NCBI GenBank assembly: GCA_025331125.1 | Contig: JAOALB010000071.1 | Location: 62,001 to 126,000, forward strand | Source of the DNA: Mycogone perniciosa | Lineage: Eukaryota; Ascomycota; Sordariomycetes; Hypocreales; Hypocreaceae | Direction: 5' to 3' | DNA: 64,000 nt | Shown here: positions 45,701-55,901 of the stretch, in pieces | Position numbering within the stretch: position 1 is the first letter of the stretch | Layout of the letters: the number at the start of each line of letters is the position of its first letter | Made by a program: the position numbers and the translations under genes | The notes under the pieces: model-generated | What the model was told of the DNA's origin: nothing | What the model saw: the letters and a program-made list of their open reading frames with translations, nothing else | Database searches by the model: none

Positions 45701-47457
45701 TGGCGGCCTCCAGGATTCACCCAAGCGCATCAAGTGGCGTCCCCAATACGAAGCCAAACGAAGCAGATGGAAAAATAGAAACTGGATATATTCATTGTAC
45801 TTCGTATCTCTAATAATAATATTTTTTGCCAAGCGATGCTGTCGTCGCCGTCGAAGGTGTTGGAACTTTTTGAGCTTCTGCGACTGTTTCATGGTATGAA
45901 GCTGCATGGTGTCAGTGGTGTGATCCCCCTGCTGCAACAAAAGCCGCTCTTGATTTGCCGACTCTCGCCTCTGGACGAAGGAGTTATAAGACGATTAGTC
46001 TTTTGGATCGATATCCATCATTGATCCATCCATCAATGCAAGACGGACGGGACGAGACGGGAGGGGTGGCTGTGTCATTCAAGGCGAGCCAGTTTCGACT
46101 CTTTTCCACTCCCCCTCCACTATTATCAATTTATTATCATTGCCCATTCATCAAGCCATTGTCCATTGTCCATTGCCCAGACTCCATACCAGAAGGGACT
46201 AGAACGAAACTAGTATTCAGAGTCAGCCCTGTCAGCCATACTCTCTTAATGGACTCACCTGACCATCACGACTTTTACGCGCCAGCGCGGCCAATGACTT
46301 CTCCTACGTCACCGAAAGTGGTAATTTGTTTGGGTTCCCAGTACTTCGTACTAATGAAGAAATTTCCTGCTTGTCTCACTTCTCTTTGTCCCGCCTGCCC
46401 CAAGAATTTTCCTATCTTGGTCTGCCATTTGCGGAGGTCTTACTCCGTACTTCGTATAGATGTCTCGGTTGGACAAAGTGTTTGTGTGGCTCTGTCTCAG
46501 TGGTTTCCGTTTCCCTGGGACGGCCATCTATCGAGACCCGAGGCTTTTTTTTTCTCTTGACGCGCGCGCTTCCACAGACATGAATGCTTCGCCCACCTCT
46601 AGGACGCAGGCGGCCGCATTTGAGGTCATGTTGAATTGTGATATCTTACTCGATATTTTAAACGCTAAAGCATCGCTTTCAAAATTTCCTTCTCCATTTT
46701 CCATTTCATGCTGTCGACCAAAATGTTGTTGGTTTAACTATTTGGCTTTGTTGGTTGTGAGGAAACGCGTTCTCTTTAGTCCCACACGTGTTTCCCATCA
46801 TGAAGCCATACACAGTCACCAATTTCATGATGAAGGCTTACTTTCTCAACGCGCCAATGGTTTCAAATGATGACGAAATAACCTTGGCCTCCTCTTTGCT
46901 GACCATCTTCGCCCCTGACCCGACAGAACGGATTGCCGCTTCAGCTGCCTTGGCTCCAGGGCCCAGTCTCAGGGCCTCGGGGAGAACCTCATCCAGTTAC
47001 ATCCTCATCGCATCACATGATCTCGACGCGTACGGTTTCTGCCGACATTACTTTCTATTATTGTCGAACCGAGCGGATTCTGTACATATCGCTAGCATTT
47101 TTGCAGTCAATGTATGAGAAGAGACAGATGCTCTCGACTGATTCGCAGGGTTAGCGCCGTGCCCACATCAAGATATAGAGCCGATGAACTTGATGGGGAC
47201 AGATCCTGAAACACGATATCAATGCTCGTGAGCTGAGGGAATTGAGCGAGGGAGGCTCTGCTTCATGAATTAGACATGCCTAGCATGCCACCTCTTCATC
47301 CCATCTGAACATGGATGATTGAGGAAGCACTTAGCCGGAGCAGTACCCAAGCTCCTTATCAAAGTTGCATTGCTATTGAATCATAAGCATCAACTATTGC
47401 TCTTTGCCAAAATAAAGTACATGCATTCATCTAGGTTGTGCCGCACCACTTGCCTGC
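42710..47457. other. Very long gene-poor region
   Basis: About 4.75 kb without a convincing gene, the longest such stretch here. The first 500 bases are leader and promoter of the Arg/Glu-rich protein gene. There are several simple-sequence blocks, for example a GAGAGCGC direct repeat near 44180 and a TAGTACA repeat near 44932-44947. TACTYCGTA words occur at 45391, 45798, 46342, 46441 and 46448. The longest frames (45955-46560, 43680-44222) have no domain, low complexity or shifting composition and are probably chance. Long 5' or 3' UTRs, a noncoding RNA or a lost gene are all possible. Confidence 0.4.
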
Positions 47458-49944
47458 TCAAAGTCCGCTATCAAAATGTCCACCTGGAGGCAACACCAAG
47501 TTGACACACTTGACAGGCTTCCCATTTGCCCCTATCCAACCACCCCGATCAACACCTTGCCCACCTATCCTATTTCCCCACCAGTCCACTCGGATATTCC
47601 ACTTCTGCAGCGCAAAGAAAATGACCAAACCCGCCATCCCTATACCTGCCATGAATGAACTCGTCAAGACATAGGCGTATCGCTCCCACCATGCTTTGTA
47701 CCGCCTCTTGATGTAGTAGTTGAAGAACACCGCGAGGTAGAGCAGGCCCTGCATGTAGCTCCAGTTAAACGGTGCCCAGCCCAAGGGTCCAGCCAGGAAA
47801 ATGGGGATGTTGACATTGCGCCATAGGGATTTGGGCCAGCGCCTGGCAGCAAAGTATACCGCAACGGGGAGGATGATACCAAGTGGGATGAAGTACGTGA
47901 TGGTTCGGTATGGGCCACCTGGTCCGAAGAGTCGACGGGGCCCAACAACTCCCCACAGGACGGAGGACATGAAGTAGCTGTGTGTAAAAGGGCATGTGAA
48001 GCGTTCCGCCTGGTTGTCGGCACAGATGTTTTTGACATTGTCGAGCACCCAGTGGTTTACCCCAAAGGCTACAAAGGCAGCGAGGAGCGTAGCGTATACT
48101 TGGGCTGTGAAGGCCCATCGTGGCGGGATCTTGGCATAATGTGCCATTTTGAGGTCGGCGACGAAGTTGAGTGATTGGGAGGTGGACATGTAGCTGTACA
48201 TTTTAAAGATCATGTTGGGGATTGTTTTGCCCTCGAGGGCATAGCCACCTATGACAACAGCTAGGATACTAGTCGGTAACTCGACGTTTGTTATTGCTGC
48301 CAGCATGCCGATTGGGATCTGAAGAATAACAGTAAATAGGATGGCAAGGACGATGCCCCAGATGGGCATCTCGGTTGGCCAGACTGTGGCAGATATGCAA
48401 GCCAGGACGAATGATGCCAGCAAAACAGCGAGGTACCACCAATGTGGGCACTCGGGGTAAGCTCCCATGAGGCGGTTGTGGATGTCTTTGAACTCCTCAG
48501 AGCGCTTCTTGCCAGCCCAGATAGATTTCACGCCGGATACGATTTCTTTGCGATACCAAAGAACCATGTGGACCGGCACTGCGACGTAGAGAGTCATAAA
48601 GGTTGCGAGTTTGAGGGTCTGTGTCGCGGAAAGCCGGGGAATGCTGTAGGACAGATATCTTTCCTCGTTAATTGTCATGTTGTCATTGAGAATCCGACGG
48701 ACGTCATACAGCTTAGCCGTGTTGTCGTACACTTTGTTAGAGTTGATAGGGAGGTACCCCGTCTGCCAGATATTCTTAAAGTACACAATCGGCGCTACCA
48801 TGAAACCCATGAACGCCATTCCAGCGGCGTAGTTCAGCATCGTGAACAGTGGAGTGACGATCGGGTCGCCATAGTGTGTCGAGATGTTCCAGTCCAGCGA
48901 CGGGAGCGGGTTCAGACCCAGGCCACATGTGCTACCCGCGATGATGGCGAGTTTGACATTACCAGGGGATATCCAAGTGGGCCAGTTGAACAGAGCGGCA
49001 GCCTCAAAGAAGTAGTTGGGGACCCAATACCATATGAACATGGCACAGAAGGAAACCATGAAGAAGCGATATCGTGAAATGGTCCAACCGTTGGCGGCCT
49101 CTTGGGAGTCCTTATCATCGTCTTTGTGGAGGGCTTTGGCGAGAGCGATGTTGGCTAAAGGACGCTGCCAGATCATCGAGGGAGGATACACAAGAAACCT
49201 TCTTGTTATACCAGCGCAGCCATAGCCAAGCATCTGAGTGGAGATGAGCGTGGTGATCTGCCACGGAATGCTGTTGGATAGTATTTTCTCATTGTAGAAC
49301 ATATCCAACTTGAGGACCTGGATAATGCCCACGATATAAGCACCATGGGCATGCCCTCCAAAGGCGACATTTGCCATCATGGCGACGAGGAGATGTTCCT
49401 TTTGGTTGAACGGTCCAGGATTGAGGGAAAACTCCCACCGCCAAAGCTTAAACGTCCGGGTTGGTAGCCATTTTGCGAAGAGAACACCGAGAGGAGTGGA
49501 CAGCAGTTGGATAACATATGTTGATACGTGAATAGCCGGCATGCGAAGGGAGAAAAACTGCTGCATCGCCGTCCCTACGACGGTAAAGAGTGTTCCGATG
49601 ACGAAGACCCTGAATGTTCCGACAGGCAGTGTCGGGTCGTCGGTTGGGTCTACGACAGCGCGGACTTCAGGATATGCCGAGTCATTAAGAGCCAAGTCCT
49701 TTTGCTCCTCAAAGTCGTCAACGAGCGACCGTGCAATCTCAGGATCTATGTGGGATCCATCATTATGCTTCTCAAGGAACTCGCGCGCGCGCGTCAGGAT
49801 GTCCTGAGGGAAGTTCTGGTCCAGCTCATGGTCTTGGAGAAGTTGCTTAAGGGCTGCTACCAAGTTTTCATCGATTCCCAGATCTGATGAGTTTCCACTT
49901 TCTTTCTTATCAAGAGTGGCATCACCCATGTTTACCTGAGCCAT
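47458..49944 (-). CDS. OPT-family oligopeptide transporter
   Basis: This is a proton-coupled plasma-membrane transporter of the OPT/Isp4 type, which imports tetra- and pentapeptides or glutathione-like substrates. The single exon gives 828 residues from the ATG at 49944 (MAQVNMGDATLDKK); a frame extension to 50043 is probably leader. A hydrophilic N-terminus of about 115 residues leads into the first helices (FRVFVIGTLFTVVGTAMQQF). Motifs seen include NPGPFNQKEHLLVAMMANVA, the typical OPT signature, and GLNPLPSLDWN. Around 12-16 helices run to the C-terminus (YAYVLTSSFMAGIGMAGLVI). It ends GGHFDSGL. The substrate is not predictable. It lies alone, 0.8 kb from the next gene. Confidence 0.93.
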   Translation of the reverse strand: MAQVNMGDATLDKKESGNSSDLGIDENLVAALKQLLQDHELDQNFPQDILTRAREFLEKHNDGSHIDPEIARSLVDDFEEQKDLALNDSAYPEVRAVVDPTDDPTLPVGTFRVFVIGTLFTVVGTAMQQFFSLRMPAIHVSTYVIQLLSTPLGVLFAKWLPTRTFKLWRWEFSLNPGPFNQKEHLLVAMMANVAFGGHAHGAYIVGIIQVLKLDMFYNEKILSNSIPWQITTLISTQMLGYGCAGITRRFLVYPPSMIWQRPLANIALAKALHKDDDKDSQEAANGWTISRYRFFMVSFCAMFIWYWVPNYFFEAAALFNWPTWISPGNVKLAIIAGSTCGLGLNPLPSLDWNISTHYGDPIVTPLFTMLNYAAGMAFMGFMVAPIVYFKNIWQTGYLPINSNKVYDNTAKLYDVRRILNDNMTINEERYLSYSIPRLSATQTLKLATFMTLYVAVPVHMVLWYRKEIVSGVKSIWAGKKRSEEFKDIHNRLMGAYPECPHWWYLAVLLASFVLACISATVWPTEMPIWGIVLAILFTVILQIPIGMLAAITNVELPTSILAVVIGGYALEGKTIPNMIFKMYSYMSTSQSLNFVADLKMAHYAKIPPRWAFTAQVYATLLAAFVAFGVNHWVLDNVKNICADNQAERFTCPFTHSYFMSSVLWGVVGPRRLFGPGGPYRTITYFIPLGIILPVAVYFAARRWPKSLWRNVNIPIFLAGPLGWAPFNWSYMQGLLYLAVFFNYYIKRRYKAWWERYAYVLTSSFMAGIGMAGLVIFFALQKWNIRVDWWGNRIGGQGVDRGGWIGANGKPVKCVNLVLPPGGHFDSGL

Positions 49945-50734
49945 TGTTTGATCGAGCTGATGTTTGGTGGTGCTGAGCTGGGAAGTCTTGGGGCATTGGG
50001 AGAATATATTTATCTGCATCCGTTGGATTATAAGCCATTGCAAATAAAGCTTTTGTTAAGATTATGGGAAGCATACGGATTATAAACTTCATGGTTGAGC
50101 ATGCATGAGCAACAGGAAAGCTTAATGAGCGTTCACGGGCACATCCGGACATTCGGACAGATCTTCCATTCTCTTGAACGGACACTCCGTCTGCGTTGGT
50201 ATTGCGTCTTCATTCATGAGCGATAGGATTTAGAGAGCAGAGATTTCTCTATGTCACTGAAGAGTAAGGGCATGTTGGGTCAAACAGGGCTCATCACCGG
50301 ATAGCTGTTTCTCGTGAGACCCTGAGCTCTTGTTAACCCTCCTGCATAAGTCAAACTCTGGACCAGCTACCAGTCCAAATATCGGGTCATGTTTTCCAAA
50401 AGTTCATCAATTATAAGTGTTATTAAGAATTGCCAAGAAGTATGATCTTACCCTTTCTCTTGCCTCATCAGCGACAGTATTGTGATACTAGGTCGAATGC
50501 ATCATGTGGCTCTTTTGACTGAAGAAGGGCGACCCATGAACAGCATAGAGAATAAAGGCCGTTCTAAGGACGTATTAAAAAAATTTAGTGCATAAAGTTC
50601 ACCTATTTACAAACGCCCTTTACCCAACGGACTCTAGAATCGCAAGTCTTGTCAAACCCACCGTCTCAGACGTCTCCGTTCATCTAATGAATCATCACTC
50701 CAACCTTGGGGGGGCCTTTGTCGCCCAGAATCAT
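49945..50734. other. Intergenic region, no gene seen
   Basis: About 0.8 kb; this is the promoter side of the OPT gene and the 3' side of the next minus-strand gene. No recognisable gene, repeat or regulatory site. Confidence 0.45.
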
Positions 50735-52108
50735 CTAGCCACAAAGTCCACATCTGTTTTCCCAAGCTTTTAAAGCCTCAATCTCTCTCTCTCTGTCGAG
50801 ACCGATCCACAGTGTAAAGTAATCGGAGACCAAGTTGTCTTGGACACCTGGTTTAGAAACCAGACCCTTCTCAATTTCACCCCTTTCCAGACTCAAAATT
50901 TGCAAAGCATGATCAGCCGACATGCGCGCGAATCTTTGAGCCATCGCCATCAATGCAGACGCTTGAGGATAGACTCCAGGAATCACCCATCTCGGCAGTT
51001 GGGGTACCAGACTTAGCCATTCGCCAGGGCCCTTAGTTCTATAAAGGCGCATGAGAGCCGTCGCGAAGGCAAAGTATAAATACCTCTTCGCTGGTCGAAA
51101 ATCATTATGGAAGCTCAAAAGCTTCCCGCCAAACTGATGTATTAGGTCATAAGGCCTGTGGAGTGGATCCAGCACGACAATCCTAACGTCGTTGCTATTC
51201 TCGACAGGCATAAGTGCAATGTCACCATCCTTTATGCATGAGCTATATTCGCGAGCAACGGAAATAGCGCTTTTGGGATTCATCAAGTGTCCCTGATTAT
51301 CCACAGGTTGCCCAAAAAGATGTGCCGCTTGTACCTCGCCCATTTCATAAGGGACGAGACGAGCAGGCTCCACGTAACGGTCGAACCACCACTTCCCTTG
51401 AATACAGCACCAGACCAGTGGTTCTGGTGTCGAAACCTTGCTTCCGTAAGCATTGAACACGGTTTCCCGAAAGTGTTCTTGCGTGGAATCAGTACAGCCC
51501 TTAAACAGTGGCAATGTTGCTGTCGAAGGTATTTTCTGCCACAAGGCTAACGTTTCGATGTAATCCCAATTACCAAGGTGTTTTAGCTGTGAAGAGTGAA
51601 TGATGTCGTCGACCCATTCCCCTACCACTTGGCTCTTCTGTTCCTGGAGGACAATGAGATCGCCTTGCATCTGCAATAGCAAATTTTCTAGACGATCGCG
51701 TTCGTAGTCCTTCCGTTTCGTTTTGACTCCGACGGCGTGGTCGAGGACCTTGAGGTGTTGGTTTGTCGAGATGACATCAGCGTCCACGGCTGCAATGTAT
51801 GCATCGATTTTGTTGCGGGTTTCTTGAACCAAGAGCGCTGTCCATTTCACCCCCTGCTTCTGGTATTTCTTTGCGGCATCCTGGATAGCCATGTCACTAC
51901 GGAAAGATGCATCCAGGAAATTGCCCTTCCGTTGTCTTGCTGCTTCATAATATGGCTTGATCTCCTTGTCGTAGACGTCCGGGTCTATTCGGCTGCGGAC
52001 GTGGGATTTGAAGCAAGGCGTTGCCCTTGTACCCCCTGGGTCTCTGCTAAGTGTATTAGGAGAACTAGGTAGATGCGGAGTATTGAGAGTCTTGCTTAAG
52101 TGAGACAT
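50735..52108 (-). CDS. HNH-like protein with a degenerate nuclease motif
   Basis: The 457-residue single-exon protein has the layout of fungal HNH_2-type proteins: a helical, partly coiled N-terminal half (AAKKYQKQGVKWTALLVQETR, and VKTKRKDYERDRLENLLLQM) and an HNH-like core near 240-300. Functional relatives have an A-H-I-V-P-Y-S-L-G motif, then N and H residues. Here the motif reads EPARLVPYEMG, followed by AAHLFG and LMNPKSAISVAREY, so the expected first His is Arg and the later His/Asn positions are also changed. A conserved acidic/hydrophobic block (DGDIALMPVENS) follows. I therefore think it is a non-catalytic relative, but the alignment is by eye. The tail ends ENRCGLCG. The frame is intact and long, so it is probably an expressed gene rather than a pseudogene. 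Confidence 0.65.
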   Translation of the reverse strand: MSHLSKTLNTPHLPSSPNTLSRDPGGTRATPCFKSHVRSRIDPDVYDKEIKPYYEAARQRKGNFLDASFRSDMAIQDAAKKYQKQGVKWTALLVQETRNKIDAYIAAVDADVISTNQHLKVLDHAVGVKTKRKDYERDRLENLLLQMQGDLIVLQEQKSQVVGEWVDDIIHSSQLKHLGNWDYIETLALWQKIPSTATLPLFKGCTDSTQEHFRETVFNAYGSKVSTPEPLVWCCIQGKWWFDRYVEPARLVPYEMGEVQAAHLFGQPVDNQGHLMNPKSAISVAREYSSCIKDGDIALMPVENSNDVRIVVLDPLHRPYDLIHQFGGKLLSFHNDFRPAKRYLYFAFATALMRLYRTKGPGEWLSLVPQLPRWVIPGVYPQASALMAMAQRFARMSADHALQILSLERGEIEKGLVSKPGVQDNLVSDYFTLWIGLDREREIEALKAWENRCGLCG

Positions 52109-52389
52109 GTCGGTAAGTTTTTCAGTAAGTGATGAATGACGAACTGGTGAGAAGGTGTGGGAAAGCCGGTGGCGGATTATTGTATATTTTATTTTAGTAT
52201 TGTTTGTGCATACCTGAAAATATATGTTACCATTCCTAAATATGAGTCACTGCAAGGGATTCAGGATTTTTCCTTGCGTCTAAATACAAGGCTAGCAGGT
52301 GCTTGATGCTTGATGTGACTCTAAGATTGGTCTCAGATTCTGGACATCATGACATCATTCTCAAGTAAATGTATTGGTGGTGATAAAGA

Positions 52390-53739
52390 CTAGAGCACTT
52401 TGAGAAGCCCTCCATAGCCGTGCCATAACACCAGAATCAATGCAGCAAGAAAAGATGATGTTCCCGTCAGGATGACCACCCCATCATATTTACCAGCTGC
52501 ATAGCTCTCAGGCATCATCGCCCTCGACGACATCAACGCCGCACTGAGTGGTCCTACCAAGAGATTTCCCACACCTTGCAGAGACACGAATATAGCCCAA
52601 GTAGCAAAGACGGTGGACGAATCGTCACTTACCGCACGCCCCATAGCCAGGCGCATGGTTCCGAATCCGAAACCGAAAAAGCCGTATATGAGACTGAAGA
52701 TGGCGAGGAGCGACATTGACTTGCCCAGTCCCCACAGAGCGAAGGATGCGATTGCTGCAATGACGCAGCATATTATGGAGAGAAGATTCACAGGCAAACT
52801 TGTGTCTGAGAGGTAGCCGAAGGCGAACTGACCAACGACTTGAGCGATGGACATGAGGGACAGCAGCAAAGCGCCGTTGATGGAGGGGATGTTAAACAGC
52901 GATGCATAGGAGGGTAGGAATACAATTGGGAAAAAGAAACCAATTCCCTGGACAAGAATTGCAGAGGCGTATATCCAAAATAGAGGCCTCTTCAGAAATC
53001 CCCAGTCAATCCTGGCGAGGTTGGCCTGGTCGGAGGCAGGTAGGCGACCTTTAAATAGTGGAAGCAGTGGCGCGGTAAGAATGGCTATGGCGACTGCAGA
53101 CGCCCTCAGGGTTGTTCGATGTCCGTATTTCTCCAGAAGCGAATCGATAATAAACGGCATTGCAGCGCCCGTAGCCCCCGATGATGCGGAGATGAGCCCA
53201 AACGCCATGCCCTTCCGCGCCACCCACCACTCATTGACCATGCTGACGACAGGCAAAGAGAGAAGCACGAAGCCCAAGCCGTAGAGACCCCCTTGTGTGG
53301 CGATGAGGCCGTTGACGGATGACGTGAAAGAAGCAGCCAAGAGTCCCAATATGCACATGGGCCATCCAATCCAGATCTGCTGCCGCTGATACTTTGGGAA
53401 TCGCCTCGCCAGCATGGCAGAGAATGGCGAGCCGAGACAATAGATACCCTGAACTAAGATGCCGATCGTGGGGACGTTCGTGCTGTCGTCCTTGAACTCT
53501 GGGAGTTTGGAGTAGTAGTTTTGGAAGACACCAAAGCACATGGGGAAGCCCCAGAGCAGCGCTTCGAAGATGAAGCCTGCGATGAGGACGGTCCAAGCAT
53601 CTCGGCCTCCATCTACGGGCTTTAGCTCTTGGATCGGCCCTCCCTCAGTGTTGCGGTATCCATTTGGTTCATTCTGTTCTGTTTGGGGATACGATGCCAG
53701 CTCAAAGTCAGTGGTGAGCACCTGGTCTATATTGCCCAT
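52390..53739 (-). CDS. MFS transporter, monocarboxylate-transporter-like
   Basis: This is a 12-helix major facilitator protein of the monocarboxylate porter-type group common in fungi; substrate unknown. The single exon gives 449 residues from the ATG at 53739 (MGNIDQVLTTDF). The N-terminus is soluble for about 45 residues, then DAWTVLIAGFIFEALLWGFP, the usual first helix with a following FGVFQNYY. Later segments include GLYGLGFVLLSLPVVSMVNE-WW, ARKGMAFGLISASSGATGAA and IVFLPSYASLF, all hallmarks of this group. No inactivating change is seen. The upstream frame to 53793 (MLLCMWIRSLN) is probably leader. Confidence 0.9.
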   Translation of the reverse strand: MGNIDQVLTTDFELASYPQTEQNEPNGYRNTEGGPIQELKPVDGGRDAWTVLIAGFIFEALLWGFPMCFGVFQNYYSKLPEFKDDSTNVPTIGILVQGIYCLGSPFSAMLARRFPKYQRQQIWIGWPMCILGLLAASFTSSVNGLIATQGGLYGLGFVLLSLPVVSMVNEWWVARKGMAFGLISASSGATGAAMPFIIDSLLEKYGHRTTLRASAVAIAILTAPLLPLFKGRLPASDQANLARIDWGFLKRPLFWIYASAILVQGIGFFFPIVFLPSYASLFNIPSINGALLLSLMSIAQVVGQFAFGYLSDTSLPVNLLSIICCVIAAIASFALWGLGKSMSLLAIFSLIYGFFGFGFGTMRLAMGRAVSDDSSTVFATWAIFVSLQGVGNLLVGPLSAALMSSRAMMPESYAAGKYDGVVILTGTSSFLAALILVLWHGYGGLLKVL

Positions 53740-54202
53740 CTTGTTGACGATATCATATAAGTTGAGGGACCGAATCCACATACACAAAAGCATTCAGTTT
53801 GAAAAGATATATGAGATCCATTTAGACTATGCAGTGCCGGCTGGTTGCGGTATTGAGAACGAGTAGAATCCCTGTCGCCAAGGATCTCCTCCGATGACGG
53901 CGAGGCTTCCCCGTGAGGTCCGGAGATAGCATCGCGTCTCGATACGAAGTCCGGAGTGCACTATTTTCTGTAGTGTTTCCATGAGACGATATACTGACAT
54001 TATATTATCCCTCTTTTAAGGATAGTGTTGAATGTATCAGTGTGCTTGGCCGTGACTGATATGAGTGTGGGATCATCATTTGATGCCTGCAATTTGTGGC
54101 CTATTTACCTTCATTTGTTGCTTGAGGAGAGACGGACAAAAATAATCGTCAAGGTTGCATTTCCTCCGCTATCACGGAATCGGTCGGGAATAAGTCACTA
54201 AA
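53740..54202. other. Intergenic region, no gene seen
   Basis: About 460 bases upstream of the MFS gene and before the RNase H-like relic. It is the promoter side of the MFS gene. No gene seen. Confidence 0.4.
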
Positions 54203-54656
54203 AGTGTACGTGCCTGGATCAATGGTCGGGACGACGGACGCTCTCGAGCAGCAGTCAGCTGTGAGACACCTGTTTCCTTGCAATCCCTATTAATCTCCCA
54301 GTATCTTCACCAGACGAGCACCCGCGCGGAGATCGAGGCCTTGTTACAGGCAATGTTAATGATTAAATTATTCGTCCTCGAAAACCTCTCGTTACGAGAG
54401 GTCTACATCATCTCAGATTCGGCTTATCTAGTGATGACAATGACGGTGTGGCTCAAACTCTGGATTGGGAACCATGGACGTAATGCTGAAGGAAAAAGTA
54501 GCTCACTTCGACATCTTAATGGACATATTAGAGTGGATGGGCGATATCATGAACAGCTCCAGTGGCGAAGTAATCATCGAGTTCTGGCATGTCTCGCGAG
54601 AGATGAACAGGGAGGCTGACGCGCTCGCCAACCAGGCCTTTGATGCCTTGAGGTGA
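54203..54656 (+). pseudogene. RNase H-like relic with one frameshift
   Basis: Two overlapping frames together match the RNase H type I fold. The first carries NGRDDGRSRAAVSC, then QTSTRAEIEAL with the acidic Glu, and VYIISDSAYLVMTMTVW with the second Asp. The second frame, offset by one base, carries VAHFDILMDILEWM and the closing HVSREMNREADALANQA, the C-terminal His/Asn/Asp block. The break lies in a run of five A bases near 54493-54497, where one extra base fits. The N-terminal strand with the first catalytic Asp is not clear. So this is either a decayed gene or a sequencing slip in a homopolymer. The bounds are approximate. No reverse transcriptase is nearby. Confidence 0.55.
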
Positions 54657-55121
54657 TAAGGCGAGAAGAGACCTCTTCTTCGAAGCATAGATTTGGCACC
54701 AATGGTACTCCGTACCATTACAGCACTTGTGGTCAACAATCACCTATTTGATCAACTCAGATATGTCCATGGCTCGCTCACCTCATTGGCGGTACTGCTG
54801 GAAAGCGGAACGACGCATAATCCATACTTGGCGGGGTTTCTCTTAATTCCGGCCGGTGTCTTATCCGATCACGGCGAAGCTCGGCGCCGTTTGACAGCAG
54901 AGCTCAGAGATGAGATCGGTATCCACGGAGTTGCACTCCATAATTTCAAGAATTAGTCCCGGTTAGCATCGGAGGGCATCAAACCGCCGTGGTTACCATA
55001 ATATAGATACGCTGTAGATATATCCCGACTCGATCAAAAAATCGTTTCTTGTCGCCTTCGCTCAAAACAGGCTGTCCAAGTCTATCATCATAACATTCAT
55101 CTTCTATCCCATTCCTAGACT
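54657..55121. other. Intergenic region with one short open frame
   Basis: About 465 bases between the relic and the thioesterase stop. An 87-codon plus-strand frame (54693-54956, with EARRRLTAELRDEIGIHG) has no recognisable domain and could be part of the relic's locus. TACTCCGTA occurs at 54706-54714. Confidence 0.35.
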
Positions 55122-55613
55122 CTAATTCTTCTTCGTCCCCCTCACAAACTTCGTATGCTGCCCCATCGTAATCACCGTCCTTCTCCCATCCTCCTCCACC
55201 TTCTCAATCCTCACCGTCACAAACGCCATATTCCCCCCAACTCTCTCCGCCTTGGCCACAATCTCAACTTCATCCCCCACACCAGCACTACTGCTCAGAT
55301 AGCTAATATGCATATCCACACTCGCCCCCGTCGTCTCCCGCAGGTCCCATGACGCGATGGCCAGGCCTGTGGTGAAGTCGATGATGGCGGCTGATACTGC
55401 GCCGTGCAGGCCGCCTTTGCTGTTGACGTGTGCGGACGTGATCTTGAGACGCGAAGTCACGCAGCCTGCAATTATGGACCTGTGTATGATGTTGGACATA
55501 AAGATGCCGTAGATGGTGCTGTTTTGCTGGAGCCGGTCGGAGAGTGCGTGTATGTGGGCCTCTCTTTGGGCATCGAGATCAGGTGCCTGAGGGTTTTGTT
55601 CTTGAGACGCCAT
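55122..55613 (-). CDS. Hotdog-fold thioesterase (PaaI/ACOT13-like)
   Basis: This small acyl-CoA thioesterase of the 4HBT superfamily is expected to hydrolyse acyl-CoA esters as a homotetramer. The 163-residue single-exon protein has the PaaI signature KGGLHGAVSAAIIDFTTGLA, with the His and the catalytic acid D79 in it, and later ASVDMHISYLSSSAGVGDEV, the second strand region that packs the active site. The C-terminal strands (NMAFVTVRIEKVEEDGR) and GQHTKFV complete the fold. There is no targeting sequence that I can see. Substrate chain length is unknown. Confidence 0.9.
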   Translation of the reverse strand: MASQEQNPQAPDLDAQREAHIHALSDRLQQNSTIYGIFMSNIIHRSIIAGCVTSRLKITSAHVNSKGGLHGAVSAAIIDFTTGLAIASWDLRETTGASVDMHISYLSSSAGVGDEVEIVAKAERVGGNMAFVTVRIEKVEEDGRRTVITMGQHTKFVRGTKKN

Positions 55614-55901
55614 GTTTGTGAAGTTACTTTTGGTCCTCGCGATGTTAATGTTGGTGGTGCTTTGATGGAATTGTTTGAACTGCGTCTTAATTTCTTTGAG
55701 TCAGAGTGAGAGTGAGAAGTTCGGTTTCCGCTTGGATCCACACTTCTTTTTTTGGTGGAGAACCGGCATCTCACCGCTCACCATCCACTATGCCGATAAA
55801 GTAAGGAAGTATTCATCAATATCTATATACAGATAAATCAAGGTAAATTAATATATGGCGTTAACATAGATAGCTATTTGTTTCCTCACCACGTCAGGCT
55901 A

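Noticed and set aside
45955..46560. 201-codon plus-strand frame in the gene-poor region
   Set aside because: Its composition shifts along its length, it lacks a domain, and it includes simple and TACTYCGTA sequence.
48442..49077. 211-codon plus-strand frame
   Set aside because: It is antisense to the OPT transporter and has no recognisable motif.
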